DNA of 27,805 nucleotides from positions 1 to 27,805 of IMG/VR virus record IMGVR_UViG_3300037189_022208, one strand, 5' to 3'. The DNA is from a virus. Positions 12,665-21,368 of the stretch are shown in pieces. A program made the translations under genes and the position numbers. Each line of letters starts with the position of its first letter. Position 1 is the stretch's first letter. The notes under the pieces were generated by a model. It was given only the letters and a program-made list of their open reading frames with translations, made no database searches and was not told the origin of the DNA.

Positions 12665-14118
12665 TGAAAGTAACTATAGATTATGATTCAGGAAGAAAGA
12701 AAGGTATTCTTATAACAGATTATCTTTCTAATATTCGTGAATATTTTTCTGTAGAGGATAAAAATCAAAACTTTAAAAGAAGATTTACTGTTGGTTATAG
12801 ACCTTCTGCTAGACAGTATGCAATTACCCCTCAAGGAAGATTTGAACCTAGACTAGCTCATACAATTTTAGAGTATTTACATTCTTTAGAAATACCTCTT
12901 AAAGTAGAGGTAACGGACAAATTTAAAGAGTTTATATATTCCCCTCATTTATGGGATGAGGATAAAGATATAGTTACGTTAGGGATGTCTTTAAGAGATT
13001 ATCAATACGAAACAGTTAAAGCAGCTTTAAAAAATAAAAGCGGAATAATAATCTTACCCACTTCAGCTGGTAAAACATTTGTAATGGCTACTATTGTTAG
13101 GTCTATACAACAACAGCAAGATAACTTAAAAACATTAATTCTAGTACCTGACATTCAATTGGTTACTCAATCTTATTCTGATTTTATTGAATATGGAATA
13201 CCTGAAAACGAGATAACTAAATGGACAGGTAGTTATGAACCTGATTCAAATGCTTCTATAGTAATAGCTAATATTCAAATTCTTCAATCCGAAAAGCAAG
13301 ATCTTTCTTTACTCAAAGATATTAAACTATTAATTGTAGATGAAGTACATAAACTCAAGCACGGAAATAAAGTTAATAAAATTATAGACCAAATAACAGC
13401 TAAGTATCGTTTTGGTCTTACAGGTACAATGCCAGATACTAAAATTGATGAATGGAATATTATAGGTAAGTTAGGAAAAATAATTTATAAAAAACAATCA
13501 ATTGATCTTAGAGATCAAAATTATATATCTCAAGTTCACGTAGCTATATTAAAAGTTAACTATTGGGATCTACCTACATTTACTAGACCGAGTGCTACAA
13601 ATCCAACTGCAGGGTACGAAGAAGAAATACATTTTTTACAAAATAGTGAATTTAGAAATAATTTAATAACAAAAATTGTAAATGGTGTAGATAAGAATAC
13701 ACTCATTATGGTTGACAGAATCATTCACGGCGAGATACTTTTATTAACCCTTACAAAAAATACAAAAAAGAAAGTATATTTTGTACACGGAGATATAGAA
13801 ATAGAAGAAAGAGAAAACATTCGTAGATTAATGGAAGAAGAAGATGATGTAATATGTGTAGCTATATCTAAGATTTTCAGTACAGGTATTAACATTAAAA
13901 ATCTTCATAATATTGTTTTTGCTTCTATAGGTAAAGCTAAAATTAAGATTATTCAGTCTATAGGTAGAAGTTTGCGTAAGCATGCTAGTAAAAAGCGTGC
14001 TACAATTTTTGATATTGGTGATAATCTACGTTACGGTAATGCCCACTTAGCTGAACGTATTGATTTATATAATGAAGAGCAAATACCTTATAGTGTTACT
14101 GAAATAACACAGAGTTGA
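12664..14118 (+). CDS. uvsW: UvsW-like DNA/RNA helicase (SF2)
   Basis: A 484-residue superfamily 2 helicase near the length of T4 UvsW (about 500). An N-terminal region of about 110 residues precedes the motor. Motif Q-like sequence LRDYQYETV comes first, then Walker A PTSAGKT at 132-138, DEVH at 226-229, TGTMP after it, and motif VI QSIGRSLR at 431-438. UvsW unwinds branched DNA and R-loops, ending origin-dependent replication and driving recombination-dependent replication late in infection. It starts by coupling to uvsY and is followed by a 36-base gap before gene 55. No key residue is missing. Confidence 0.93.
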   Translation: MKVTIDYDSGRKKGILITDYLSNIREYFSVEDKNQNFKRRFTVGYRPSARQYAITPQGRFEPRLAHTILEYLHSLEIPLKVEVTDKFKEFIYSPHLWDEDKDIVTLGMSLRDYQYETVKAALKNKSGIIILPTSAGKTFVMATIVRSIQQQQDNLKTLILVPDIQLVTQSYSDFIEYGIPENEITKWTGSYEPDSNASIVIANIQILQSEKQDLSLLKDIKLLIVDEVHKLKHGNKVNKIIDQITAKYRFGLTGTMPDTKIDEWNIIGKLGKIIYKKQSIDLRDQNYISQVHVAILKVNYWDLPTFTRPSATNPTAGYEEEIHFLQNSEFRNNLITKIVNGVDKNTLIMVDRIIHGEILLLTLTKNTKKKVYFVHGDIEIEERENIRRLMEEEDDVICVAISKIFSTGINIKNLHNIVFASIGKAKIKIIQSIGRSLRKHASKKRATIFDIGDNLRYGNAHLAERIDLYNEEQIPYSVTEITQS

Positions 14119-14154
14119 TTTAAAATTAAAACACTATATTATATCTAATACTTT

Positions 14155-14721
14155 ATGGCCAACAAAAAAACAAAAAATGAAGAATTTTTTATGGATGATT
14201 TATCAGCCGTATTAGACGAAGCTCTACCTAAACCGAGATCAACCAAAAGAGTTCGACGAACTAAAGAAGAGTTAAAACCTAACTATGTAGACCCTATTTA
14301 CATGGAAGTATGTATTAAAAAGTATTATGAGACAGGAGACCTAAATGATGAATTAGCTGATATGATTCAAAAAATTGGAACTCGCCTAGGCTACGCTCAA
14401 AACTTTATTAACTACTCTTATAAGACAGAAATGATTGGAGATGCTGTTATTAAGATGATTACAGCTTTAACAAGAAAGAGGTTTAAGTGTGATAGTGGGT
14501 ATAATCCATTTTCTTATTTTACAAAAGTAGCATATAGAGCATTTCAAAATAGAATTAAAAAAGAAAAGAAAGAACATGATACTATTCATCGATATCAAAA
14601 TGAAGTATATAGTCTTTTAGAGGAGTCAGGTCAGATTCCTTATCAAAAAAATTCTCACCTTGAAGACGATAGTAATAGTTCTTACTATGATGAAAGAAAT
14701 GTAGTTGTTAGCGATGATTAA
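14155..14721 (+). CDS. 55: Late-transcription sigma factor gp55-like
   Basis: A 188-residue protein, similar in length to T4 gp55 (about 185). The conserved block YSYKTEMIGDAVIKMITAL (about 83-101) with FTKVAYRAFQNRIKKEKKE (about 122-140) matches the gp55/sigma-2 region that binds core RNA polymerase and recognises TATAAATA late promoters. The first 50 residues are a basic, poorly ordered tail. The C-terminus is acidic and Ser/Asn-rich, as expected for the segment that contacts the sliding clamp. It provides the reader for the late octamers found at 412, 2183, 4950, 10379 and 12200. Its stop overlaps gene 47 by 8 bases. Confidence 0.88.
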   Translation: MANKKTKNEEFFMDDLSAVLDEALPKPRSTKRVRRTKEELKPNYVDPIYMEVCIKKYYETGDLNDELADMIQKIGTRLGYAQNFINYSYKTEMIGDAVIKMITALTRKRFKCDSGYNPFSYFTKVAYRAFQNRIKKEKKEHDTIHRYQNEVYSLLEESGQIPYQKNSHLEDDSNSSYYDERNVVVSDD

Positions 14722-15778
14722 TTTTAATAGTAACAAAGTAGCGTTTATTAGTGATATCCATTTAGGTGTTCATCAGGATTCATCTACATGGCATAAAATA
14801 GCTATAAAGTTTGCTCACTGGTTAGATGATACATTAAAAGATAGAGGTATAAAAGATATTGTCATAGCGGGAGATATATTTCATAACAGACATGAAATAG
14901 GAGTTAATACTATTCATGCTGCTCATAAGTTTTTTGATATATTAAAAAATTATAATATTGTAGCTATAACAGGTAATCACGATTGTTACTACAAGGATAA
15001 ATCAGATGTAAATTCTATTTCTATACTCAACGGTTATAAAAATATAACTGTATTTCAAGAATTAAGAACTTGTATTATTGATGGTAAGACTTGGACGTTT
15101 TGTCCGTGGGGAGTAACAATAGACAAGATACCTAAAAGTGATATTATTGTTGGTCATTTTGAGATTACTCACTTTAGAATGAATCAGCATAAGATTTGCG
15201 ATCACGGAATGAAAACCGTACAATTACTCGATAAGAGTAAATTTGTTATTTCTGGTCACTTTCATTATAGAGAGCATAGAACGTATCCTGAAGGCGGAAG
15301 TATTCTTTATCTAGGTTCTCCTTATGAATTAGATTTCGGAGATAGAGATCACGCTAAAGGTGTATCAATTTTAAATACCGATACTCTTGAGGTAGAGTTA
15401 ATTGAAAATACTGTAACACCTAAACATGTTAAAATTAATATTTCTGATTTAACAGAAGGTAGAGTTAAGCTTGAAGATCTATCCCCTATATTATCTAATA
15501 ACTTTGTAGATTTTAGTATTGATAAAAATATTAATACTCAAGCTGTTGATTTACTATTAACAAAGTTTAATCAGTTTAAACCGCTTCACGTTAGAACAAA
15601 TTATAATATTTTTGAAAACGTCCAGCTATCAGCTACTGACGTAGATAATTTTAGTATTGATGTTGAAACAGCTCTTCAGGAGTTTGTTGATTTATTAGAT
15701 ACACAAGTAAATAAAAAGGAGATCCTAGATAAATGTTTAGATCTCTATAAACTATCTTTGGTAATACATGAACAATAA
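14714..15778 (+). CDS. 47: gp47-like recombination nuclease (SbcD/Mre11 family)
   Basis: A 354-residue metallophosphoesterase nuclease. Its motifs are DIHLG at 14-18, GDIFHNR at 53-59, GNHD at 87-90 and GHFH at 181-184, the full Mre11/SbcD set of metal ligands. In T4, gp47 pairs with the gp46 ATPase to resect DNA ends. I chose the ATG at 14714 over a TTG three codons upstream because the ATG matches the Mre11-type start (INFNSNKVAFISDIH) and couples to gene 55 by an 8-base overlap. The expected partner gene 46 does not follow; instead a glycosyltransferase gene overlaps its end by 11 bases. Confidence 0.93.
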   Translation: MINFNSNKVAFISDIHLGVHQDSSTWHKIAIKFAHWLDDTLKDRGIKDIVIAGDIFHNRHEIGVNTIHAAHKFFDILKNYNIVAITGNHDCYYKDKSDVNSISILNGYKNITVFQELRTCIIDGKTWTFCPWGVTIDKIPKSDIIVGHFEITHFRMNQHKICDHGMKTVQLLDKSKFVISGHFHYREHRTYPEGGSILYLGSPYELDFGDRDHAKGVSILNTDTLEVELIENTVTPKHVKINISDLTEGRVKLEDLSPILSNNFVDFSIDKNINTQAVDLLLTKFNQFKPLHVRTNYNIFENVQLSATDVDNFSIDVETALQEFVDLLDTQVNKKEILDKCLDLYKLSLVIHEQ

Positions 15779-16577
15779 AATTGGAATAGGTATTATAACT
15801 TGCAATAGACCTGAGTATCTCCGTCGTTTACTCGTATCTCTTGTACAGTGTGAGAGTATAATTGATGAACTTGTTGTAGTTAATGATGGTAGACCAATTA
15901 CTGATTTTGATTTAAGTCAGGGAGAGTGGATAGATAACAAAGTAAACCTAGGGGTAGGTAAATCTAAAAATTTAGCTCTTAGACATTTACTTGAAAAGAA
16001 ATGTGATTCTATCTTCTTATTAGAAGATGATATTGTTATTAAAGATAAAGAAGTATTTAACAAATATATAGAAGCATCTAAGATATCAGGCATTCAGCAT
16101 TTTAACTTTGCTTTTCACGGTAATGATAATTACTTACCTAATGGAGCTCCTGCTGAAAGACTGAGAGTAGAATATAGTAAGGATATAGCAGTTTGTTTTT
16201 ACCCTAATGTTTATGGCGCTTTTAGCTTCTATACTAAGGAGTGCTTAGAGGCTGTAGGACTAATGGATGAAGAGTACTATAACGCTATGGAACACGTTGA
16301 TCATACTTTCTTTATATCTCAGGCGGGTATGACATCACCCTTTAGATGGTTTGCTGATATTGCTAACAGTAACAAATATATTGAAGAGTTAGATAAAAAT
16401 CATTCCGGTAGTGAAATTAGACGGGACGGAAAATGGATAGCTAATTTTCAAAAAGCAGTAGCAAGATTTGCAGAAAAGTCTAAAATAAATGTTACAGGTC
16501 CTACAGATGTGTTTTGGACTAAAGAGCAAACTATTGATATTATCAAACAAATTAAAAAGAAGTATGGAAAAAAATAA
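15768..16577 (+). CDS. Family-2-like glycosyltransferase, copy 1
   Basis: A 269-residue GT-A glycosyltransferase. The start GIGIITCNRPEYLRRLLVSL at 5-24 is the GT2 nucleotide-binding strand-loop, and LLEDDIVI at 84-91 holds the DxD-type metal motif (Asp87-Asp88). The middle reads NVYGAFSFYTKEC and a MEHVDHTFF block, as in transferases with an acidic active-site helix. The next gene at 16564 is a clear paralogue with the same motifs at the same places. It begins inside the end of gene 47 (11-base overlap) and opens the glycan cluster. The donor sugar cannot be inferred. Confidence 0.88.
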   Translation: MNNKIGIGIITCNRPEYLRRLLVSLVQCESIIDELVVVNDGRPITDFDLSQGEWIDNKVNLGVGKSKNLALRHLLEKKCDSIFLLEDDIVIKDKEVFNKYIEASKISGIQHFNFAFHGNDNYLPNGAPAERLRVEYSKDIAVCFYPNVYGAFSFYTKECLEAVGLMDEEYYNAMEHVDHTFFISQAGMTSPFRWFADIANSNKYIEELDKNHSGSEIRRDGKWIANFQKAVARFAEKSKINVTGPTDVFWTKEQTIDIIKQIKKKYGKK

Positions 16578-17358
16578 AATAGGCGTAGGTATTGTAACAT
16601 ATAACTCAGAAAACTATTTTAAGGATTTATGGAATAGTTTACAAAGTTCTTGTGCACGTTTTGATGAGCTTGTTGTTGTTAACGGAGGGAACAAATACGA
16701 AGGAAAGTATGAGTGTGGATGGATACAGCATAATATTAATTACTATCCTGCTGTTTGTAGAAATGATGCTATTAATTTTTTAATGAATAGAGGATGTGAG
16801 CATATTTTCCTTATTGAGGACGATATGATTATTAAAGATCCTAGTATTTTTGAAAAATATATTAAAGCATCTGAAGCTTCCGGTTTAAAGTATTTTTCTT
16901 ATGTTAGTACGTCCTGGGAGTCAGGAGAGCCAGGTAATAGAACACCTCGATTAACTATTGAATATACACCTGAAGTTAGTATTTCATTTTATAAAAATAT
17001 GTGTAATGAATTTACGTATCATCATTACACTGCTTTTGAAGATACCGGATTGTATGATACGCAATTTAGAGATCCATTTGATATTGATATGGCATACAGA
17101 GAGTCTCAACAAGGTCATGCTGCTCCTTTTTGGTGGTTTGCTGACGTTACTGGATCAGATGAATTAGTTTGTAATAACCCTGTAGCTGTAAGTCGCTTAC
17201 AAGGAGAAAGACCAGATGGTTCTAGAGCTCAACGAATAGAAGAGCAGTGGAGGCTGTTTGTTGCTAAACATGGAACTTTTGTAGGAGAAATACCTGATAT
17301 ATCTAAAGAAAAGGCTTTACAACGTCTCATCATGAGAGGAAAAAATTACGGAAAATGA
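16564..17358 (+). CDS. Family-2-like glycosyltransferase, copy 2
   Basis: A 264-residue paralogue of the preceding protein. IGVGIVTYNSENYFKDLWNS (6-25) is the GT2 start and FLIEDDMIIKD (82-92) the metal motif. The LxEDDxxIKDxxxFxKYIxAS block is shared with copy 1. The frame is open further upstream, but the ATG at 16564 matches the N-terminus of copy 1 and overlaps its stop by 14 bases, so I take that start. The C-terminal 60 residues diverge, suggesting different acceptors. Its stop shares ATGA with the next gene. Confidence 0.87.
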   Translation: MEKNKIGVGIVTYNSENYFKDLWNSLQSSCARFDELVVVNGGNKYEGKYECGWIQHNINYYPAVCRNDAINFLMNRGCEHIFLIEDDMIIKDPSIFEKYIKASEASGLKYFSYVSTSWESGEPGNRTPRLTIEYTPEVSISFYKNMCNEFTYHHYTAFEDTGLYDTQFRDPFDIDMAYRESQQGHAAPFWWFADVTGSDELVCNNPVAVSRLQGERPDGSRAQRIEEQWRLFVAKHGTFVGEIPDISKEKALQRLIMRGKNYGK

Positions 17359-18158
17359 AGATAGTAATTGGTATAAACAATTTTAAAAAGGAATCTGATC
17401 TCAATAATAGAGAACAAATGTGCGTAGATGCACTACATAAAATAGTAAAAATATTTCCTAATAATGTTGAAATTGTAAATATTACTTTTAAAGATGAAAC
17501 GTTTGCTAATCTTAAAGGATTTAAAAATATACATTGTCTTAAACAAATACCGGTAAATATAACAGATAAAAAAATACCGTTTGTTAATGAAATTTTTGAC
17601 CATTTAGCAGAAATTGATGCTGATTACTTTTTGTTTGTTAATAATGATATTATTATTTCTAATCGTTATATTAAAGCTATACTAAGTAACCCTGAATATG
17701 ATTGTTTTCCTGCTAGTAAGTTACATTTTACAAAATTAGATTCGATTGATGATAGAGATAGTGTACCAGAATCATTAAGTGTTCATGGGTTTGATGGATT
17801 TGCTATTAAAAGCAGTTGGTGGAAGCAAAATAAAGACAAGTTTAAACCGATGCTTTTAAGTAGAGCTTATTGGGATACTTACTTTTATACTAAATGTCAT
17901 TTATATGGTAAAAGCTTAACACTTAATAAACCACCCGCTGTAATCTTTCATTTAGATCATAAAAGTACATCTATGGAAGGAGAGCCTGGTAATACATATA
18001 ACGAAAAAACGTTTATCGAGGATAAAGATCAACTACCTCAAAGATGGTTTTCTTATGTACAAAGTGTATTGCTAAAAAGACCGACTCACAATAATATATT
18101 ATGGTACTTACCTTTTGATAATGAGGTAGAAATAGAAAAGCAGCATTTTAAATTATGA
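17355..18158 (+). CDS. Putative GT-A-type glycosyltransferase
   Basis: A 267-residue protein that reads like a GT-A transferase. It has an N-terminal strand MKIVIGINNFKKESD, an acidic site FVNNDIIIS at 94-102 (Asn-Asn-Asp in place of DxD), and a later HGFDGFAIKSSWW block. No family number is given because the motifs are loose. It couples to both neighbours by 4-base ATGA overlaps, so its membership of the cluster is certain while its donor and acceptor are not. Confidence 0.75.
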   Translation: MKIVIGINNFKKESDLNNREQMCVDALHKIVKIFPNNVEIVNITFKDETFANLKGFKNIHCLKQIPVNITDKKIPFVNEIFDHLAEIDADYFLFVNNDIIISNRYIKAILSNPEYDCFPASKLHFTKLDSIDDRDSVPESLSVHGFDGFAIKSSWWKQNKDKFKPMLLSRAYWDTYFYTKCHLYGKSLTLNKPPAVIFHLDHKSTSMEGEPGNTYNEKTFIEDKDQLPQRWFSYVQSVLLKRPTHNNILWYLPFDNEVEIEKQHFKL

Positions 18159-18904
18159 AAAAAATACTAACATCTTTCGCGGGTCATAGCTATGCCCTTA
18201 AAATGTCTCAATTGAGACTTAATGAACAAGCAAAAAATTATTTTAATGGAGTTGCGGACTTTGATGAAAATAGTGATTTTATTATTAACCTTTATCGTAA
18301 ATATCCTAAAGTAGCTCAGTACAGAAGAGGGGTAGGTTTTTGGTTTTGGAAACCGTTTATTATTTTAAAAACCCTACAGAGTGTTAATGAAGGAGATTTT
18401 GTGTTTTACGTAGATAGCGGTAGTGATATTGTAGGAGACCTTACTCCATTATTTGAAATATGTAAAAACAACAACGGGTTTTTATTATTTGAAAATCGTA
18501 GCGGTCACCCTCAAGGTCAAATATGGCAAAATTATATGTGGTGTAAGAAAGATACGTTTGCTTTAATGAACTGTGATACAAAAGAGTATCATTACGGTCC
18601 ACAAATAGACGCAGCTTATCAACTATATCAAAAGAATGATAAAACAATAGCCTTCTTAGAAGAGTACTGCAAATACGCAGCAGATAATAGAATTATTACT
18701 GACGAACCTAGTACATTAGGAGATAATTTTCCTGAGTTTGTTGATCATAGACATGATCAAGCTATTGCATCTTTATTAGCTATAAAACATAAGATAAAGC
18801 TTTTTCCAGAACCTTCAGAAGCTGGAGACGGATTGAGACCAAACAACAATCCTTATCAAAGAGTATTCTTACATCATAGAGGTACAATATATGGAAGAAA
18901 ATAA
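18155..18904 (+). CDS. Glycosyltransferase-like protein (WFWKP family)
   Basis: A 249-residue protein. RRGVGFWFWKP at 57-67 and FYVDSGSDI at 84-92 are typical of a family of uncharacterised transferases in O-antigen and capsule clusters. In that family a GxGxWxWKP stretch precedes a short DxG site. FVDHRHDQAIASLLA near residue 200 fits an acceptor-side helix. ATGA coupling to the previous gene and a 14-base overlap with the next place it firmly in the operon. The reaction is unknown; membership of a glycosyltransferase clan is known only by motif. Confidence 0.8.
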   Translation: MKKILTSFAGHSYALKMSQLRLNEQAKNYFNGVADFDENSDFIINLYRKYPKVAQYRRGVGFWFWKPFIILKTLQSVNEGDFVFYVDSGSDIVGDLTPLFEICKNNNGFLLFENRSGHPQGQIWQNYMWCKKDTFALMNCDTKEYHYGPQIDAAYQLYQKNDKTIAFLEEYCKYAADNRIITDEPSTLGDNFPEFVDHRHDQAIASLLAIKHKIKLFPEPSEAGDGLRPNNNPYQRVFLHHRGTIYGRK

Positions 18905-19787
18905 TTTAGTATATGTATTTTTAAATAGTAAGTTTACGGATAGTAAAGATAGAGAAGTAACTCACTATGCTTATGATGAGCTACCAGAGTATTATACTAA
19001 GACATATAATCACAATAAACAAAAGTTTAATTCGTCTCATTTTATAACAAATAATAATGATATTAAATTATTAACTGAAGATTCTGACTTTAAAACTGTT
19101 GATAATATTTTTAATAAAAAGTGGGAAAGATATAAAAAGAATCCCTTTTGGTATAACACAACAGTAAGAGTTATATTACTTTGTTTGTACGTAAGAAATA
19201 ATAATCTTAAAAATGTAACTCATGTAGAAGCTGATAATATTATTTTTGCAGATAATGTTAATATATTAAGCAATACATTTAAAGAAGGGGAATTTGGTTA
19301 TAGTAATGAGGCTCCTTATTCTTCTGCTCCTTCTTTTATTTTTATAAAAGATAAAGATGCTGCAGATAAATTACTTCGTTTACATATAAAACTTTTTGAA
19401 AAAGGAGAACAACTACTAGCACCTTATGTAGGTCAGTACGCCGGATATCTTACCGATATGGCATTCTTAGATCTCATTTATAGAAGCGGTAGTAAGCATT
19501 ACAGAATGCTTCCTTGCTTACCTTCAGGTTCAAACTCTCATAACTTTGATTCTCTTCAATACGTATTTGATCCTACTTCATATGGTCAGTACTTAGGAGG
19601 TACTAACAACGGACATCCTCCAGGGTTTAAAGACTCACACCATTATGTAGGTCACGAATTATTATCTAAAAGAATAGATGTAAAATTTGATAAAATTCCT
19701 TTTATTATACATAATAATAAACAAATACCTATTTTTAACTTACACGTACATAATAAAAAAGCTATCGAGGGATTCTTAAATGCTTAA
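18891..19787 (+). CDS. Putative glycosyltransferase, unknown family
   Basis: A 298-residue protein. THVEADNIIF at 110-119 resembles the acidic metal site (DxD-like E-x-D) of GT-A enzymes, following a strand and a helix (TVRVILLCLYV). Residues 140-170 and a His-rich end (NGHPPGF, DSHHYVGHELL) are typical of an acceptor pocket but not diagnostic. It overlaps its neighbours by 14 and 8 bases. I cannot name the family. An unusual number of histidines in the last third is the most notable feature. Confidence 0.7.
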   Translation: MEENNLVYVFLNSKFTDSKDREVTHYAYDELPEYYTKTYNHNKQKFNSSHFITNNNDIKLLTEDSDFKTVDNIFNKKWERYKKNPFWYNTTVRVILLCLYVRNNNLKNVTHVEADNIIFADNVNILSNTFKEGEFGYSNEAPYSSAPSFIFIKDKDAADKLLRLHIKLFEKGEQLLAPYVGQYAGYLTDMAFLDLIYRSGSKHYRMLPCLPSGSNSHNFDSLQYVFDPTSYGQYLGGTNNGHPPGFKDSHHYVGHELLSKRIDVKFDKIPFIIHNNKQIPIFNLHVHNKKAIEGFLNA

Positions 19788-20562
19788 AGATAATATAATA
19801 ACCCCTGATAAATTTTTAAGTTTATCTAATAACTGTATGTCTAGATATACAGTAGATATTAAACTAACACCCGAACGTAATATATTCTTTATAAAGCCTG
19901 ACTTTTTAAAAGAATTTATAACAGCTGTTTTACCGCTTATAAATTATAATTTTATTCTTATTACTCACGATTCTGATATACCTGTAACTGAAGAATATAA
20001 TATAATTTTAAACAATCCGTTTTTAGTAAAATGGTTTGGAATGAACTGTCATATAATACATAACAAATTACAACCAATACCGATTGGTATGGCTAACGAA
20101 TGTTGGCCGCACGGAGATAAAGATGTTATTTTAAAAGTAGTTAATGAAAATAACGAAAAGAAAAATTTTGTTTACTGTAATTTTGATATTAACACAAATT
20201 TAAAAGATAGATCATACGCACTATCAAATCTTAGAAAATTAACCTTTATTGATTTTGAAACTCAAAAACTTTCATTTGAAGATTATATTCGTAAGCTAAG
20301 CTCATATAAGTACGTAATTTCTCCTCCAGGTAATAGTGTAGATTGTCATCGTGTATGGGAGTCAATGTATGTAAAAACTATACCTATTGTTTTAAAGAGT
20401 ATACCGATGGTTAATTTTAAGGATAGCCCGATATTGTTTATTGATGATTGGAGTTGCTTAAATGAAGAACTACTGTATAATAACTACGAAAATATCTTAA
20501 AAAGGTCTAATCAAAAATCCGATTTTCTTTCTTATAAAGATATTATTACAAATTTAATATGA
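19780..20562 (+). CDS. Exostosin-like glycosyltransferase (GT47-type)
   Basis: A 260-residue GT-B transferase. The segment ISPPGNSVDCHRVWES at 180-195 reproduces the exostosin C-terminal donor-binding motif (SPxGxxxDxxRxWE), followed by the expected T-IPIVL strand. IPIGMANECWPHG (about 98-110) suits the N-terminal half-site. Exostosin-type enzymes usually add uronic acid, galactose, xylose or related sugars in polysaccharides. It overlaps the previous gene by 8 bases and the next by 4 (ATGA). Confidence 0.85.
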   Translation: MLKDNIITPDKFLSLSNNCMSRYTVDIKLTPERNIFFIKPDFLKEFITAVLPLINYNFILITHDSDIPVTEEYNIILNNPFLVKWFGMNCHIIHNKLQPIPIGMANECWPHGDKDVILKVVNENNEKKNFVYCNFDINTNLKDRSYALSNLRKLTFIDFETQKLSFEDYIRKLSSYKYVISPPGNSVDCHRVWESMYVKTIPIVLKSIPMVNFKDSPILFIDDWSCLNEELLYNNYENILKRSNQKSDFLSYKDIITNLI

Positions 20563-21368
20563 AAAAATACCTAACAACTTTTTCTTTTTACGAAGGAGAA
20601 AGGGAATATCTATATAACACATACGCTAAGCCAAGATTTCAAAAATACGCTGATTTACATGGTCTTAAATTTGTTGAGCTCAATAAATTTAATTTTAATA
20701 TTGAAACAATTCATCCTGAAATAGGTATTAAAGATAATCTACATTTTAATAGGTGGTTACTTTTTAAGAAACTTCTAGATGCAGGTACATTAAAGGACGG
20801 AGATATAGTATATAATATTGACGCAGATATTTTTATTAAAGAAATAAATCAATTTTTTATACCAGAAAAATCTTTTACCTACGCAATCGATTCTGGTAAT
20901 ACTCACTGTTTTGGTTTCTTCGTATTAAAAATATCTCCCTTTACAAGAACCCTTATAGACAATATTATATCTCGCGAGCGTTGGCTTAAGGTGAGAGATC
21001 ATGTATTTTTTAATGAGCATGACAATAAACATGGTAAATGGTTTATTGCTGATCAACAAATGTACTATACCTGTGCAGGTATAAAGCCGCATAGTTGGAA
21101 GTCATTTTACGAATTAGAAAATCTTGGTTTTCATTCGTATCCTACCGAGCATACAATTTTTACATTAGAGGAATTAAAAGAAAATGTAGAAGTACTACCT
21201 ACAGAGTGGAATGTTACACACTTAATTGATGAAACTATGGAAAATGGTAAGAGATGTGCTTATGATATTGTCCATTCTACAAGGGAAAAAGCTATTTTTA
21301 GACATTTTGCCGGTGGTACTCAACCTTGGAGATTTCAAGAATACGATGCTCTATACCCCTTAACATGA
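20559..21368 (+). CDS. Glycosyltransferase with DAD motif, copy 1
   Basis: A 269-residue GT-A-type transferase. MKKYLTTFSF is the first strand and YNIDADIFI at 85-93 the DxD metal motif. AIDSGNTHC (about 109-117) and ADQQMYYTCAGI (about 160-171) are conserved with the tandem copy that follows. The fold resembles GT8/GT34-type enzymes. The two copies are so similar that 22 identical bases remain (21075-21096 and 21893-21914), so the duplication is fairly recent. ATGA overlaps link it to both neighbours. Confidence 0.85.
   Translation: MKKYLTTFSFYEGEREYLYNTYAKPRFQKYADLHGLKFVELNKFNFNIETIHPEIGIKDNLHFNRWLLFKKLLDAGTLKDGDIVYNIDADIFIKEINQFFIPEKSFTYAIDSGNTHCFGFFVLKISPFTRTLIDNIISRERWLKVRDHVFFNEHDNKHGKWFIADQQMYYTCAGIKPHSWKSFYELENLGFHSYPTEHTIFTLEELKENVEVLPTEWNVTHLIDETMENGKRCAYDIVHSTREKAIFRHFAGGTQPWRFQEYDALYPLT
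21075..21096 (+). repeat. 22-base identical segment shared by the tandem transferase copies (first copy)
   Basis: This stretch encodes AGIKPHS in copy 1 and is identical to 21893-21914 in copy 2, 818 bases further on. It is the longest exact match I noticed between the two genes. It reflects gene duplication and a conserved motif, not a mobile element, but could support recombination between the copies. Confidence 0.85.

Noticed and set aside
14705-14713. TTG start for gene 47 three codons upstream
   Set aside because: ATG at 14714 is the better start codon and fits the usual beginning of Mre11-type proteins.
16489-16563. Longer N-terminus for the second GT2-like gene
   Set aside because: The paralogue at 15768 starts at the position equivalent to the ATG at 16564, and the extra 25 codons lie inside the previous gene in another frame.
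21326-21364. Longer N-terminus for the second DxD transferase
   Set aside because: The ATG at 21365 gives a protein collinear with its tandem copy and a standard ATGA overlap.
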